Assembly: GCF_928381405.1 (NCBI RefSeq) | Contig: NZ_CAKMSB010000011.1 | Location: forward strand, 41,532-105,531 | From: Rothia nasisuis | Lineage (GTDB): Bacteria; Actinomycetota; Actinomycetes; Actinomycetales; Micrococcaceae | Reading direction: 5' to 3' | DNA length: 64,000 nucleotides | Shown: in pieces, positions 23,632 through 33,039 of the stretch | Layout of the letters: each line of letters begins with the position of its first letter | How positions within the stretch are numbered: the stretch's first letter is position 1 | Made by a program: the position numbers and the translations under genes | Notes under the pieces: generated by a model | Told to the model about the DNA's origin: nothing | Database searches by the model: none | Seen by the model: only the letters and a program-made list of their open reading frames with translations

Positions 23632-25611
23632 CTAGAGGCAGGTTACCTGCTGAATATCAGGAATCTCAAAAAAGCTCTCTAACACGTACACTGCGTAGGG
23701 CGAATCAAGAATCATCTCTGGGATATAGGTACTAAAGGTCGCTGGAGTACCCTGCTCCATATAGGTGATGGTGCACGCCTTGTTTCCCTCTATGGGCTGG
23801 CCAACAACGTCCCAGGGCACCGTCTCAAACCAACGGAAGTACTCCTCAGTTCCTACCCAGGCAAGCGGATCAGCAGGCTGAGCAGGATCTGCGGGAATAT
23901 CTTCCTCCGGGGTGTCGGGGATTATCGGTTCAACCGGAGTCACCGGTTCAACAGGGGTCACGGGGGTGTCTGGTTCGTCCGGTGTGTCGGGGGTTACCGG
24001 TTCAACTGGGGTGTCTGGTTCGTCCGGTGTATCGGGGTTGACCGGTTCAACCGGTGTGTCAGGGTTGACCGGCTCGACCGGAGTTACGGGGGTGGCTGGT
24101 TGATCGGGGTTAGCCGGTTCCACCGGGGTCACGGGAGTCGTTGGCTGGATGGCCCCGCCCGGATCAACCTCTTCCTCAGATTCCACGGGGTAGGCGGGAG
24201 CAGTGGGAAGCTCTGCCTGCTCCTGATCCGGTGCGGGAGATGGAGAAGCAGAATCATACGACGGTGCCAGCCCCCCGTCCGGGAGCTGTAACGTGCCGGC
24301 CCCACCGCTCTCATCCAAGGCACCTGGCTCAGGAGCAGCCAGCGCAAAGATACCGGCTACATCACCGGTTCGCCCCTGACGATTCGGCTGAGACTCCGTG
24401 GCCTCGGTATCCGTCGGGTTACCGGCACCAGGCCCCGACTTCTGTCTGGCCGGCGCCCCGTCGGAAGCAAAGGCAGATCTCAACGATTCAACCGGCATAC
24501 CCGAGGCAACACTTTGGGGCTGGTTAACCAGAGCATCTACTACCCCTGTAGCCTGTTCATTGGGCTGTGGCTTAGGCTGTTGCAGCTGTGAGTCAGCGCT
24601 TATAATCGGCGAGTCAGAGTACGTATTATTAACCAGCGCCAGGCCACCAGCCACGGCACCGATGGCTGTGATTACAGCAGCCGCACCCACCAAAGCCTGG
24701 CCATTGGAGGGCCCGCGCGTTCCGACCAGGCCACCAGAAAAAATGCCACCCCCCTGAGCACCCGCCCCACCAGCGACGCTACCGGCAGTTACCCCGCCAG
24801 CCAAGAATGGAAGGAGCACCTTAGCACCGTCGGTTATGACGGGGGTGAGGCCTGCGAGCACGGGGAACACCCACACACGCATTGACTTGTTGATACCGGC
24901 CAGGGTCAAGTACTCAGCAGTGCAGTAGGAGCATACAGAAAGATGCGTTCGAAGCGCTTCACTGCGTTTCTTGGTTAGCGAACCACGCACCATCGAACTT
25001 AGATATGGAGTGTACTGCGCGCACTCTGTGGTTCTAGGGGCGTTCTGATGGGCCCTCAAAAAACCCTCACGCAGGCTCTCGCGGGCGCGAGTTGCCAGGG
25101 CAGAGACCGCATTGGCTGAAAGGTTCATGGTCTGGGCGACCTCGCGCGGCTTCTTGTTCTCAACCTCGGTCATCCACAGAACGGTCTGCCAGCGTTCCGG
25201 CAGGGCAGTGAAAGCAGAAATGAGCTCATCGGACTCGTGGAGGTTGAGCACCATTTCGTCGAGCGACCCCATTGATTCGAGGTGTTCTTCTTCACTGGGA
25301 ATCTCGCGCTGGGCGATGAGGCCATTTTCGGCTGCCAGGTGGGAGATGGTGGTGGTTAGATAACCACCCATAAAGCTACGGGGGCCTTTACCGTTCTTGA
25401 GGGCTTGAAGCACACGCACAAAGGCTTCAGAAACGATATCTTCTGAGAGTGTCGCATTTGTGGTGTGTTTGTAGGCCACGGCGCGCGCCATCGATACATA
25501 ACGTTCATACAGGACGCCGAACGAGTCAAGCTTGCCTTCCCGCACGTCCGACAACAACAATTCGTCGGTCGGGCCACTGGGTGCAGTCTGAGCGGTGTTA
25601 TGAGGTTGCAT
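23632..25611 (-). CDS. ECF sigma factor fused to zinc-finger anti-sigma, membrane and external domains
   Basis: A 659-residue protein. Residues about 20-100 are sigma region 2 ([19 protein letters not shown]), 145-200 are region 4 ([29 protein letters not shown]). A zinc-binding anti-sigma segment follows (HLSVCSYC, the H-x3-C-x2-C pattern). Then come hydrophobic stretches ([33 protein letters not shown]), a disordered Pro/Glu-rich region with [10 protein letters not shown] repeats around residues 490-575, and a C-terminal domain of about 80 residues. The layout suggests a membrane-anchored sigma factor kept silent until the outer part senses a signal and proteolysis frees the sigma part. No separate anti-sigma gene is nearby. 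Confidence 0.85.
   Translation of the reverse strand: MQPHNTAQTAPSGPTDELLLSDVREGKLDSFGVLYERYVSMARAVAYKHTTNATLSEDIVSEAFVRVLQALKNGKGPRSFMGGYLTTTISHLAAENGLIAQREIPSEEEHLESMGSLDEMVLNLHESDELISAFTALPERWQTVLWMTEVENKKPREVAQTMNLSANAVSALATRARESLREGFLRAHQNAPRTTECAQYTPYLSSMVRGSLTKKRSEALRTHLSVCSYCTAEYLTLAGINKSMRVWVFPVLAGLTPVITDGAKVLLPFLAGGVTAGSVAGGAGAQGGGIFSGGLVGTRGPSNGQALVGAAAVITAIGAVAGGLALVNNTYSDSPIISADSQLQQPKPQPNEQATGVVDALVNQPQSVASGMPVESLRSAFASDGAPARQKSGPGAGNPTDTEATESQPNRQGRTGDVAGIFALAAPEPGALDESGGAGTLQLPDGGLAPSYDSASPSPAPDQEQAELPTAPAYPVESEEEVDPGGAIQPTTPVTPVEPANPDQPATPVTPVEPVNPDTPVEPVNPDTPDEPDTPVEPVTPDTPDEPDTPVTPVEPVTPVEPIIPDTPEEDIPADPAQPADPLAWVGTEEYFRWFETVPWDVVGQPIEGNKACTITYMEQGTPATFSTYIPEMILDSPYAVYVLESFFEIPDIQQVTCL
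23912..24130. repeat. Degenerate tandem repeats coding for [10 protein letters not shown] units
   Basis: Short repeats related to CCGGTTCAACCGGGGTC inside the sigma-fusion gene, encoding the Pro-rich linker. Tandem coding repeats like this can change length by slippage in multiples of three. Confidence 0.7.
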
Positions 25612-25727
25612 GAGAATCCCTGTGTCGAGGCAATCCGCCGCTGGGAATGGGCAGGAGCGTACCTTCTTAGTTTAGCGAGATGGGAGGGGTCAAGCGAATA
25701 TTTCCTCAGCACCTCCCCATCAGGGCG

Positions 25728-25764
25728 CAAAAGAACCCCGAAGCTACCGGCTGTAGCCTCGGGG
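25728..25764 (-). terminator. Rho-independent terminator on the minus strand
   Basis: CCCCGA(x)GCTAC / GTAGC(x)TCGGGG stem with one mismatch, followed on the minus strand by TTCTTTT. It lies upstream of the sigma-fusion gene and downstream of the structured region, so it would end a transcript coming from there. Confidence 0.7.
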
Positions 25765-26275
25765 CTCATTCGTGTGTAGGGCGGGCCCATATAAAGCAGC
25801 CTGCTCAATTACAGCACTCCGACTCCTTCCTCAGGAGCCAGTGCCGATGAGTGTGGCCGCTCGGTTGTGCCACCACCCACGAACTGCGTTGGCACATTCA
25901 GCGTGCCACGCGAGTGGCTGTCTGAAGTTCGATGAAATTATGCGGTATGGGTCTGCGCAGAGCCCGCGAACGGCCCTGCGCCCGGTGATATGAGGGGGTG
26001 CAGAGCCGCCTCGTATCCCAGCGACGACTCTGCACCGTCAACACATCACAGTGTCTGGCCCCTGAGCTCCGGGATTTTTCCCCTAGTCCCAGCGTCAGGT
26101 GCCGTGGTGCTCACCCAATCCCCACGACTGGTGGGCACCGGTTTCCCTTTGTATCACCCCTGCTTCCCACGGCAGGGGTGGAGTGCGGTGGTTGCGTGCG
26201 GGCCATCATGGGCCACACGCTCCTCCATGACAGTTTTGCGCTGTCATAGATAAAGAGTCGGGCGGAGCGGTTTTA
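25731..26275 (-). ncRNA. Candidate structured noncoding RNA, family not recognised
   Basis: No plausible protein, but at least eight strong hairpins in order: 26228-26246 (TGACAG/CTGTCA), 26194-26220, 26155-26180 (9-bp CACCCCTGC/GCAGGGGTG), 26106-26139, 25997-26036 (9-bp GGTGCAGAG/CTCTGCACC), 25955-25981, 25890-25908, 25814-25844, and then a terminator with a T-tract at 25728-25764 that fixes the minus strand. A very AT-rich, A-tract-phased segment at 26280-26380 could hold its promoter. I could not find the hallmarks of RNase P RNA, tmRNA, SRP RNA or 6S RNA. A leader-type element is unlikely because a terminator separates it from the next gene. Ends are approximate. Confidence 0.5.
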
Positions 26276-26500
26276 TGACGCGGAAACAGAAAAATTTTTT
26301 GAAAAAATCCATATTTCAGCAGAAAAATCCACTTTGACTAGTATATTTTCTTCAAAAAAAGTTTTGTTCAAAACTATTATATCGAGGGGTACCCCCTGGG
26401 GAGAGGGTGTGAGGCCCACCGCTCACCGCAAGGGATCACCCCTCTTTCAATAGCCCCTTTTCCCTTTGCACCAGCTATACCTCACATTTACCTCAGCTTC
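26276..26500. other. AT-rich, A-tract-phased divergent control region
   Basis: Runs of A and T about one helical turn apart (26291-26380) suggest curved DNA between the structured RNA candidate (minus) and furA (plus). No coding frame. Confidence 0.4.
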
Positions 26501-26506
26501 ACCTTA

Positions 26507-26535
26507 TTGTGAAAGATTCAAAATAAGGCTAGTAT
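26507..26535 (+). promoter_or_regulatory. Promoter of furA (leaderless)
   Basis: -35 TTGTGA (26507-26512), 17-nt spacer, -10 TAGTAT (26530-26535), then 6 nt to ATG 26542. Transcription would start at the initiation codon. Confidence 0.65.
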
Positions 26536-26541
26536 AGTGAC

Positions 26542-27084
26542 ATGATGTCAACAAGGAGCACCCACGGTGGCGAAAGATGCCAGCACATACCTGGCACAGC
26601 TTCTACACCGGCTAGTGCCCACACCGAAGCTTGGTCAGCCCAGCTCCGCTCCAAGGGCAGACGCGTCACCAGGCAACGCCTGGCTGTGCTGGCCGCAGTG
26701 CACCGCAACCCCCACTCCCCCGCGGACACCATTGTGAATGCCGTCCGCGAAGAGCTACCGGGGATCACGGTCCAGTCGGTCTACGTCGTACTCGCCGATC
26801 TCACCGACATCAACATGCTCCGCAAGTTTGAGCCCCCCGGGTCAGCAGGGCTCTTCGAGACCCGCACCGGCGACAACCATCACCATGCCTACTGCATCCG
26901 CTGCGGCAAGGTTGAAGATGTGGATTGCGCTATTGGGTCAGCCCCCTGCCTGACACCCAATGATTTTCACGGCATGGCCCTACTCAGTGCCGATGTTCTT
27001 TACCGAGGCATCTGCGCCGACTGCCAAACCGCCGATGAACAGAACGTGGCGCTTGCCCAGCAGAAGGCTGCACAGGCTCTCTAA
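26542..27084 (+). CDS. furA: Fur-family regulator (FurA/PerR-like)
   Basis: A 180-residue Fur protein. The winged helix ([49 protein letters not shown]) is followed by the metal-binding [17 protein letters not shown] and a second cysteine pair, CADC. It lies 86 nt upstream of katA in the same direction, as in many actinobacterial furA-kat operons, where the repressor responds to peroxide or iron. ATG 26542 is the only suitable start and has no SD; the promoter spacing suggests a leaderless mRNA. An AAGGAG just inside the gene leads to a GTG in the wrong frame. Confidence 0.92.
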   Translation: MMSTRSTHGGERCQHIPGTASTPASAHTEAWSAQLRSKGRRVTRQRLAVLAAVHRNPHSPADTIVNAVREELPGITVQSVYVVLADLTDINMLRKFEPPGSAGLFETRTGDNHHHAYCIRCGKVEDVDCAIGSAPCLTPNDFHGMALLSADVLYRGICADCQTADEQNVALAQQKAAQAL

Positions 27085-27170
27085 CAAGGCAGGCGCCATC
27101 CACCATCTGCAAGCCCCGCCAACCCACCCCAAAGCTCGCAGATACCAACCCCGATAGGAAAGTAGAAAAA

Positions 27171-28673
27171 ATGAACAACCCGATTAAGCCCGGTTCATTT
27201 ACCACCACCGCCCAGGGTGCCCCCGTTGCCTCAGACAACGACTCCCTGACCGTAGGTAATGACGGCCCCATCGTTCTGCACGATGCCTACACCGTTGAGA
27301 AGCTTGCTCAGTTCAACCGCGAGCGCGTTCCCGAACGTGTGGTCCACGCTAAGGGCACCGGTGCCTTTGGTGTTTTCGAGACAACCGAGGACGTCTCGCA
27401 GTACACCCGCGCGGCCCTTTTCCAGCCCGGCGTCTCTACCGATATGCTAATCCGTTTCTCCACCGTGGCTGGTGAGCAAGGCTCCCCTGATACCTGGCGT
27501 GACCCCCGCGGTTTTGCTATCAAGTTCTACACCACCGAAGGTAACTACGACCTGGTCGGCAACAACACCCCCATCTTCTTCATCCGCGACGCCATCAAGT
27601 TCCCCGACTTCATTCACTCTCAGAAGCGACTCCCCGGCAACGGCCTGCGCAACAACGACATGCAGTGGGATTTCTGGAGCCTGCGCACCGAATCAGCCCA
27701 CCAGGTCACCTGGCTGATGGGTGACCGTGGCATTCCCGCCACCCTGCGCCACATGGACGGCTTTGGCTCACACACCTACCAGTGGATTAACGCTGAAGGA
27801 GAACGTTTCTGGGTCAAGTACCACTTCAAGACTGACCAGGGTAACGACTTCTTGACCGGGGCAGACGCTGAGCGTATCGCCGGTGAGAACGCTGACTACC
27901 ACCGTCAGGATCTCTATGAGGCTATTGAGCGCGGCGAATTCCCCTCATGGACTCTCTACGTTCAGGTCATGCCCTATGAGGACGCCAAGACCTACCGCTT
28001 CAACCCCTTTGACCTGACCAAGGTTTGGCCCCATGCCGATTACCCCCTGATTAAGGTGGGTAAGATGACCCTAAACAAGAACCCCGAGAACTTCTTTGCT
28101 CAGATTGAGCAGGCTGCCTTCTCCCCTTCAGCTTTTGTTCCCGGCATTGCAGCCTCCCCAGATAAGATGCTGCTGGGCCGCATCTTCTCCTACCCCGATG
28201 CCCATCGCTACCGTATTGGCACTAACTTTGCTGATTTGCCCGTCAACTACGCAAAGAACGCAGAGGTCAACAGCTACAGCAAGGAAGGCGCTATGCGCTA
28301 TACCTTCAACAGCCCAGAGACCCCCGTGTACGCCCCCAACAGCTTCGGCGGGCCTCACGCTGACCCCGAACGGGCCGGTGAAGGTTCCTGGGAAGCAGAT
28401 GGCGCGCTAGTTCGTGCCGCCGCCTCCCTGCACGCTGAGGACGACGACTTCGGTCAGGCCCGCACCCTCTACGCCGAGGTGATGGACGACGCCGCTCAGG
28501 CCCGCCTGGTAGAGAACATTGCCGGTCACGTTGGTGCTGTTGTCTCTGACGAGATTCGTGAGCGTGCCTTCAAGTACTGGGATTCAGTGCACGAAGAGCT
28601 GGGTGCCCGCGTCCGCGAAGCCTACAAGCAGAACAGTGAGAAGAACAACGAGCCCACTCCTCAGACTACCTAA
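27171..28673 (+). CDS. katA: Monofunctional heme catalase
   Basis: A 500-residue clade-3-size catalase. [12 protein letters not shown] holds the distal His, [14 protein letters not shown] the distal Asn, and [14 protein letters not shown] the proximal heme Tyr with the upstream Arg. It dismutates H2O2. GGAAAG lies 9-10 nt before ATG 27171. Together with furA it forms a peroxide-response unit, likely derepressed by oxidation of the regulator. Confidence 0.97.
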   Translation: MNNPIKPGSFTTTAQGAPVASDNDSLTVGNDGPIVLHDAYTVEKLAQFNRERVPERVVHAKGTGAFGVFETTEDVSQYTRAALFQPGVSTDMLIRFSTVAGEQGSPDTWRDPRGFAIKFYTTEGNYDLVGNNTPIFFIRDAIKFPDFIHSQKRLPGNGLRNNDMQWDFWSLRTESAHQVTWLMGDRGIPATLRHMDGFGSHTYQWINAEGERFWVKYHFKTDQGNDFLTGADAERIAGENADYHRQDLYEAIERGEFPSWTLYVQVMPYEDAKTYRFNPFDLTKVWPHADYPLIKVGKMTLNKNPENFFAQIEQAAFSPSAFVPGIAASPDKMLLGRIFSYPDAHRYRIGTNFADLPVNYAKNAEVNSYSKEGAMRYTFNSPETPVYAPNSFGGPHADPERAGEGSWEADGALVRAAASLHAEDDDFGQARTLYAEVMDDAAQARLVENIAGHVGAVVSDEIRERAFKYWDSVHEELGARVREAYKQNSEKNNEPTPQTT

Positions 28674-28886
28674 GTCTTAACTGGTTACCGCTTCCAGCCC
28701 CTGCTCTCCCCTGGTGAATGAACTAGCTCCCGGGAGGGTGGGGGCTCTGCTTTACCTGCTGTGAGCCCGGCTTTGAACTGTCAGCTGGCGAGCTGTTACC
28801 AGGAAACTCGTAGGTCAGCGAGGAGGGCAGGGCGTCGGCCTGCGACAAGATGACCGGGGCCCGCCTCGGCACCACACAACGATGTG

Positions 28887-31325
28887 TCAGGGGGATTCTT
28901 CGTCGTCCTTCTTCTGCCCGAAGGGCCACCACCAGGCAGCGTCGCCCAATAGATACATGGTGGCAGGGATGAAGGTGGCGCGAATCAGAAAGGCGTCTAT
29001 CGCCACCCCTAGGGCTAGAGCGAAGCCGATGGGGCGTACAGTTGCGAGATGCGAGAAGATAAAGCCCGCGAATACCGCAATCATGATGAGGCCGCAGGCG
29101 GTAACCACGGCACTACCCTGCCTGTAGCCAAGGAGCACGGAGTCCTCGGCGGAATGGCCTGCCCGGTAGGCATCGCGCATACCCGAGACGATAAAGATTT
29201 GGTAGTCAACGGAAAGACCTAAGAGGATGCCAATGAGCAAGATGGGCAGGAAGGCCAGAATGGGCCCGGGCTGGGTCACGCCAAAGAGGTCGCCCAGCCA
29301 GCCCCACTGGTAGACCGCGACCACAGCTCCAAAAGCTGCCAAGGTTGAGAGCAGAAAGCCGATTGTTGCCATAATCGGCGCAATGAGTGAACGAAAGGCA
29401 AGGGCCATCAGCACCAGGCAAAGCAGAATCACTACGGCCAGATAAATCGGGATGGAATCTGAGAGCCGCTCGGAGATCTCACGGTTGGCTACCGCTGCTC
29501 CGGCCAGGCCGATGGTGGTAGCCGTGGCTTTTTCGGTGGAGTCCAGTGCGCCCAGCATAGACTGCACGGTATCGAGGGTGCTCTCCGCTGAGGACCCTTC
29601 GGTGGGAAAGAACGCGAGCACGGCGGTTGACTTATCTTGGCTGGTGGCAACAATAGCAACCGATTCAATCCTGTTGTTTTTGAGACGGTCTGCTACGTCG
29701 AGGCTGACCGCACGCAGGCGGGCCTCATCGTGTGGCACTGACAGGGTGACGCTGGCAATAATGGGGCTGTTGACTCCCTCACCGAATTCCTGGGAGACAG
29801 TCTGATAGGCCTGGTAGGCGGTAGAGTCATGTGGCTGGTAGGAGCCATCGGGTAGGCCTAGACGCAGGGAGGTGGTGGGGATAATAGCCAGCACCAGCAC
29901 AGCAAGGGGCACGAAAGTCATGAGGAAGGGGTGGGCGGCGACGAAGCCACCCCAGCCCCTGTGAATCTCTTCAGTTTCAGCGAGGGCTTCTCGGCGGTTG
30001 CGGGGCACCTGGGTTTCGGAGGGGCTGGTTTCTTGCCGGGTAGCGCGTTCTTCGCGTTGGGTTCGGGTCAGGACGCGGGTTCCCAGAAGGTAAAGTACGG
30101 CAGGTACCAGAGTAAGCGAGGAGAGCACGACCAGCGCAACAGCAAAGGCGCCCGCCAAGCCCATGATGGCTAGAAAGGGCAGGCCGGTCAGGGTCAGGGC
30201 GGAGAGGGCGATAATGTTGATTGCGCCCGCGAAGAATACGGAGCGGCCCGCAGTGGAGTTGGCGGTAGCGAGCGCCTCACGAAGGCCTGCCCCCTGTCTC
30301 AGCTCTTCCCGGTAGCGGTGCAGAATGAGCAGGGCGTAGTCTATGCCCACCCCCAGCCCCAGCATCAGGGCAAAGGCGGGGTCCGTGGCGGTCATACCGA
30401 CCAAGGCTGTGGAGGTGTACAGCAGGCCTACGGCCACACCTGCCCCCGTCAGAGCGAGAATTAGGGGCAGGCCGGCTACCACCACGGCTCCCAGGGTGAC
30501 CAGTAGCACCAGGAAGGCTACGGCCAACCCGATGACCTCTGAGGCACCGAAAATCTGGCTGACGTCCTGGGCAAGTTCATAGCTGTAGTTAACGGTGATG
30601 CCGCTCTGTTTGAGCTGATTAAAGGTGGAGAAGATGCTTTCACGCACCGGGGTCGGCAGGCCGCTAGTGTCTTCGTTAAAGGCGATGCTAACGATAGCAG
30701 CCGTACCTGATGAGCTGACCAGACTTGCGTTAGCAGCTGCCTTGTGCTCGCGATCAGCGGCATCTACCATCTCTTGCCTACTGCGCGCGTCGGCCCGGCT
30801 CTGCTCCAGCGCTGCCTCTTGGGCGGCAAGTTCTGGTGCTATGGTGGCAATTTGTTCGGAGCTCAGCCCTTCGGGTAGGGCTGCTCGAGCCGCATCTACC
30901 TGGGCCTGGCCGCTTTCGATGTTGGCTTTTGCTGTGGCGAGCTGGGCCTTGGCTTGCTCAAGTTGCTCGGTAGCCTGGGCTGTGGCGTCCGCGGCGACAA
31001 AAGGATTAATCACGCTAGCTACCTGGGGTACGGCACTCGTTGCGTTCACCGCCTGTTCCACGGCCTGCTTCTGCGCGTCGGTGAACCCACCTTCAGATTC
31101 CAGGACCACATACCCGTTAGAGATACCGCTGGTGGGAATCCGAGCGTGCAGGTTCTCGCGGACGGACTCATAGGAGGCTCCGGGCACGGTATAGCTGGCA
31201 GTCGCTCCGCGGGCTAGAGTGAGGGCACCCACCCCGGCAAACGCCAGCAGGATCAACCAGAGAATAACGGTCACGCGAGCATAGCGAGCCGCAGTCAGGC
31301 CGAGAGCACGCAGGGCACCGGTCAT
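28887..31325 (-). CDS. MMPL/RND-family membrane transporter
   Basis: An 812-residue protein with the MmpL plan: an N-terminal membrane helix (VTVILWLILLAFAGVGALTLA), a large external loop containing a long Gln/Ala-rich coiled coil (ATEQLEQAKAQLATAKANIESGQAQVDAAR), five helices with GLGVGIDYALLILHRYREEL, a second loop, and five more helices with GLSVDYQIFIVSGMRD. The Asp residues in GIDYAL and SVDYQIF are the proton-relay positions. Such proteins export lipids or drugs; the cargo here is unknown. The coiled coil resembles the YhgE/ydgH-like subgroup. Confidence 0.88.
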   Translation of the reverse strand: MTGALRALGLTAARYARVTVILWLILLAFAGVGALTLARGATASYTVPGASYESVRENLHARIPTSGISNGYVVLESEGGFTDAQKQAVEQAVNATSAVPQVASVINPFVAADATAQATEQLEQAKAQLATAKANIESGQAQVDAARAALPEGLSSEQIATIAPELAAQEAALEQSRADARSRQEMVDAADREHKAAANASLVSSSGTAAIVSIAFNEDTSGLPTPVRESIFSTFNQLKQSGITVNYSYELAQDVSQIFGASEVIGLAVAFLVLLVTLGAVVVAGLPLILALTGAGVAVGLLYTSTALVGMTATDPAFALMLGLGVGIDYALLILHRYREELRQGAGLREALATANSTAGRSVFFAGAINIIALSALTLTGLPFLAIMGLAGAFAVALVVLSSLTLVPAVLYLLGTRVLTRTQREERATRQETSPSETQVPRNRREALAETEEIHRGWGGFVAAHPFLMTFVPLAVLVLAIIPTTSLRLGLPDGSYQPHDSTAYQAYQTVSQEFGEGVNSPIIASVTLSVPHDEARLRAVSLDVADRLKNNRIESVAIVATSQDKSTAVLAFFPTEGSSAESTLDTVQSMLGALDSTEKATATTIGLAGAAVANREISERLSDSIPIYLAVVILLCLVLMALAFRSLIAPIMATIGFLLSTLAAFGAVVAVYQWGWLGDLFGVTQPGPILAFLPILLIGILLGLSVDYQIFIVSGMRDAYRAGHSAEDSVLLGYRQGSAVVTACGLIMIAVFAGFIFSHLATVRPIGFALALGVAIDAFLIRATFIPATMYLLGDAAWWWPFGQKKDDEESP

Positions 31326-31353
31326 GGGGGAACTCCTGGAGTGAGTCGTGCTG

Positions 31354-32658
31354 TTACTGTGATTCTATGACTGAAAGCAGCTGGCGTACCTGGTCCATGG
31401 GCATAGTGGCGTGGGGGGCCAGAGCGTTGATACGTACAGCGGGGCTCTCACCTGCGGCGAGGAGTTTTAGGACGTCCAGGGCCGGGGCGCTACGCACTTC
31501 AAGGGTTGGGTCAAGAGCAGCCACCTCTGCAACAGAGGTGAAGACCAGGGCCAGGTTCTCGCCGCTTTCGTCATCTTTCTTGATCATGACGGGGCGGCCT
31601 GCCGTATCACCGGCTCGCACTCCCAGCAGGAGCGTAGAAGCTGGAGCGGTAAGAGCTACCAGTAGATTGTGCATGTTCTCTTCAACCAGGGCACGCTGGG
31701 CTGGCATGTTGTGAGGTGAGCCGATGACCCACTGGACCTGGGCCTTCTCAACAAAACATTCGTGCTCACTCCCGGGGTCGAGAACCAGCACATCGATGCT
31801 CGAATCGTGGGCCACCTGTAAGAAAACCTTCATAGCGTGTTCAACAACCAGATCAGGGTTACCCCGTGAGAGGACGGTCTGGGAGTAGTTCTCGGCATAG
31901 TCAACCGACGAGTAGGCGGTCAGAGCTCGCATACCGTTCTGCAGGCGGAGCACCTGGTAGTTCCGCACGGTCTTTCCCTCGGGCCCCACGGTGCTCTGGC
32001 TGATATCCATAATCAGATTACCGCCCTGGGCGGTGCGTACCACGTTGGCCAAGGCCTGCTCGCTGGGCGCAGCGGCAAAGCCGTTGAGAGCCTCGGTTAA
32101 GAAACGGTTGACGGAACCTACCGGCAGTCCCTCCCCCACCTGCTGATCAAAACCGGCACCGCGGCGCCCAGCCAGCCGCACCGAAGCCCACTCTGGGATG
32201 AACTGCTCATCGCGCGGGAAGGTCTCAAAATGCGTGCGAATATCGCGCGCACTGAGGCGGCCTTCCCCGTTCCAGTCCACCGGTTCATGGGCTCGATCGT
32301 AAGAGGCACCGATCTGGTAGGAGGGGGTGGGCCAGCCCGTTGCCGTAATGACTACAGAGGCTGTGAACCAGGTGCCCTCCCCCTCAACAAAGGAGGCGTG
32401 TTGCAACTGCTCAATCGCTGCCAAAACGGGACTGTCAGACTTAACCGGGCCAACCGTCCCTACGTAGTCCTGGTCGTCACGTGACTCCGTAATGCGCACA
32501 AAAATAGTATCCGATAGGGGTTTAATATCGAGCACCAGCTCATTCCAGCCGGGCTCAACCGATACTGAACCTAGCATCCAGCTACCAATGGTGTTGAGCG
32601 CTTCCTGTACCCTAGCTGGGCGTTCAATCTCGGTATAACGGGGCGAAGAATGCGACAT
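31354..32658 (-). CDS. SseB-domain-like protein of unknown role
   Basis: A 434-residue soluble protein. The first about 150 residues look like a small independent alpha/beta domain (YTEIERPARVQEALNTIGSW ... SVVITATGWPTP). The central VNRFLTEALNGFAAAPSEQALANVVRTAQGGNLIMDIS ... LRLQNGMRALTAYSSVDYAENY resembles the SseB N-terminal domain. No catalytic motif is visible. It lies 28 nt upstream of the MMPL pump gene and may be co-transcribed with it. A perfect 11-bp inverted repeat sits 30 bp upstream of its start. Confidence 0.65.
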   Translation of the reverse strand: MSHSSPRYTEIERPARVQEALNTIGSWMLGSVSVEPGWNELVLDIKPLSDTIFVRITESRDDQDYVGTVGPVKSDSPVLAAIEQLQHASFVEGEGTWFTASVVITATGWPTPSYQIGASYDRAHEPVDWNGEGRLSARDIRTHFETFPRDEQFIPEWASVRLAGRRGAGFDQQVGEGLPVGSVNRFLTEALNGFAAAPSEQALANVVRTAQGGNLIMDISQSTVGPEGKTVRNYQVLRLQNGMRALTAYSSVDYAENYSQTVLSRGNPDLVVEHAMKVFLQVAHDSSIDVLVLDPGSEHECFVEKAQVQWVIGSPHNMPAQRALVEENMHNLLVALTAPASTLLLGVRAGDTAGRPVMIKKDDESGENLALVFTSVAEVAALDPTLEVRSAPALDVLKLLAAGESPAVRINALAPHATMPMDQVRQLLSVIESQ

Positions 32659-33003
32659 ACTAATCCTCTAAATACGATGCGAGTAAACCTTAAACCGGGT
32701 ATGTTAAGCAACCGGTTTAAGGGGTGTAGTTCTCACTATTAAAGCAAGAAAATAAAAGGCGCGGAGCACCGGTAGGCACCGTGTCTACACTGTGATACGC
32801 CCCGCACGCGCCTGTCTAGCGCAAAGGGTTAAAACGCGGGATTTTTTTCATGCTTATAGGGGCTTATTCAAAGTCCCTTTGCCAACTAATCCGATTGCGC
32901 GTGGGCGAAACCGGGTCTACAGGAAGACCGGACGATAGCTCGGCCCTCTCACCTGACTACTTATAAATAACCCTCAATAAACCTCAAAACAGAGACAAAA
33001 AGG
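32659..33003. other. Divergent intergenic region
   Basis: About 340 bp between two divergent genes, no coding frame. It contains the inverted repeat 32688-32722 and a second weak GGCGCG/CGCGCC pairing near 32759-32812. Confidence 0.5.
32688..32722. promoter_or_regulatory. Perfect 11-bp inverted repeat upstream of the SseB-like gene
   Basis: CCTTAAACCGG and CCGGTTTAAGG separated by 13 nt. Either an operator for a dimeric regulator or a leader stem-loop. Confidence 0.5.
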
Positions 33004-33026
33004 TGCGTGAGCGGCACAAGAGTTGC

Positions 33027-33039
33027 TAGCCTTGAGACT
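33027..33039 (+). promoter_or_regulatory. Putative extended -10 promoter, leaderless
   Basis: TTGC-TAGCCT (extended -10 with TGn) ends 7 nt before ATG 33040. Confidence 0.4.

Noticed and set aside
23912..24130. Possible CRISPR-like repeats
   Set aside because: Repeats are short, tandem, in frame and encode a Pro-rich linker; no unique spacers and no cas genes.
25772..26253. Two open frames of 73 and 87 codons on the plus strand
   Set aside because: They have biased composition, no RBS and no motif, and overlap the hairpin-dense region that has a minus-strand terminator.
25731..26275. RNase P RNA or tmRNA
   Set aside because: The GAGGAAAGTCC core of RNase P RNA is absent, and there is neither a tmRNA acceptor/T-arm nor a tag frame ending ALAA.
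26565..26570. GTG preceded by AAGGAG inside furA as an alternative start
   Set aside because: It is out of frame with the Fur domain and leads to a sequence without Fur features.
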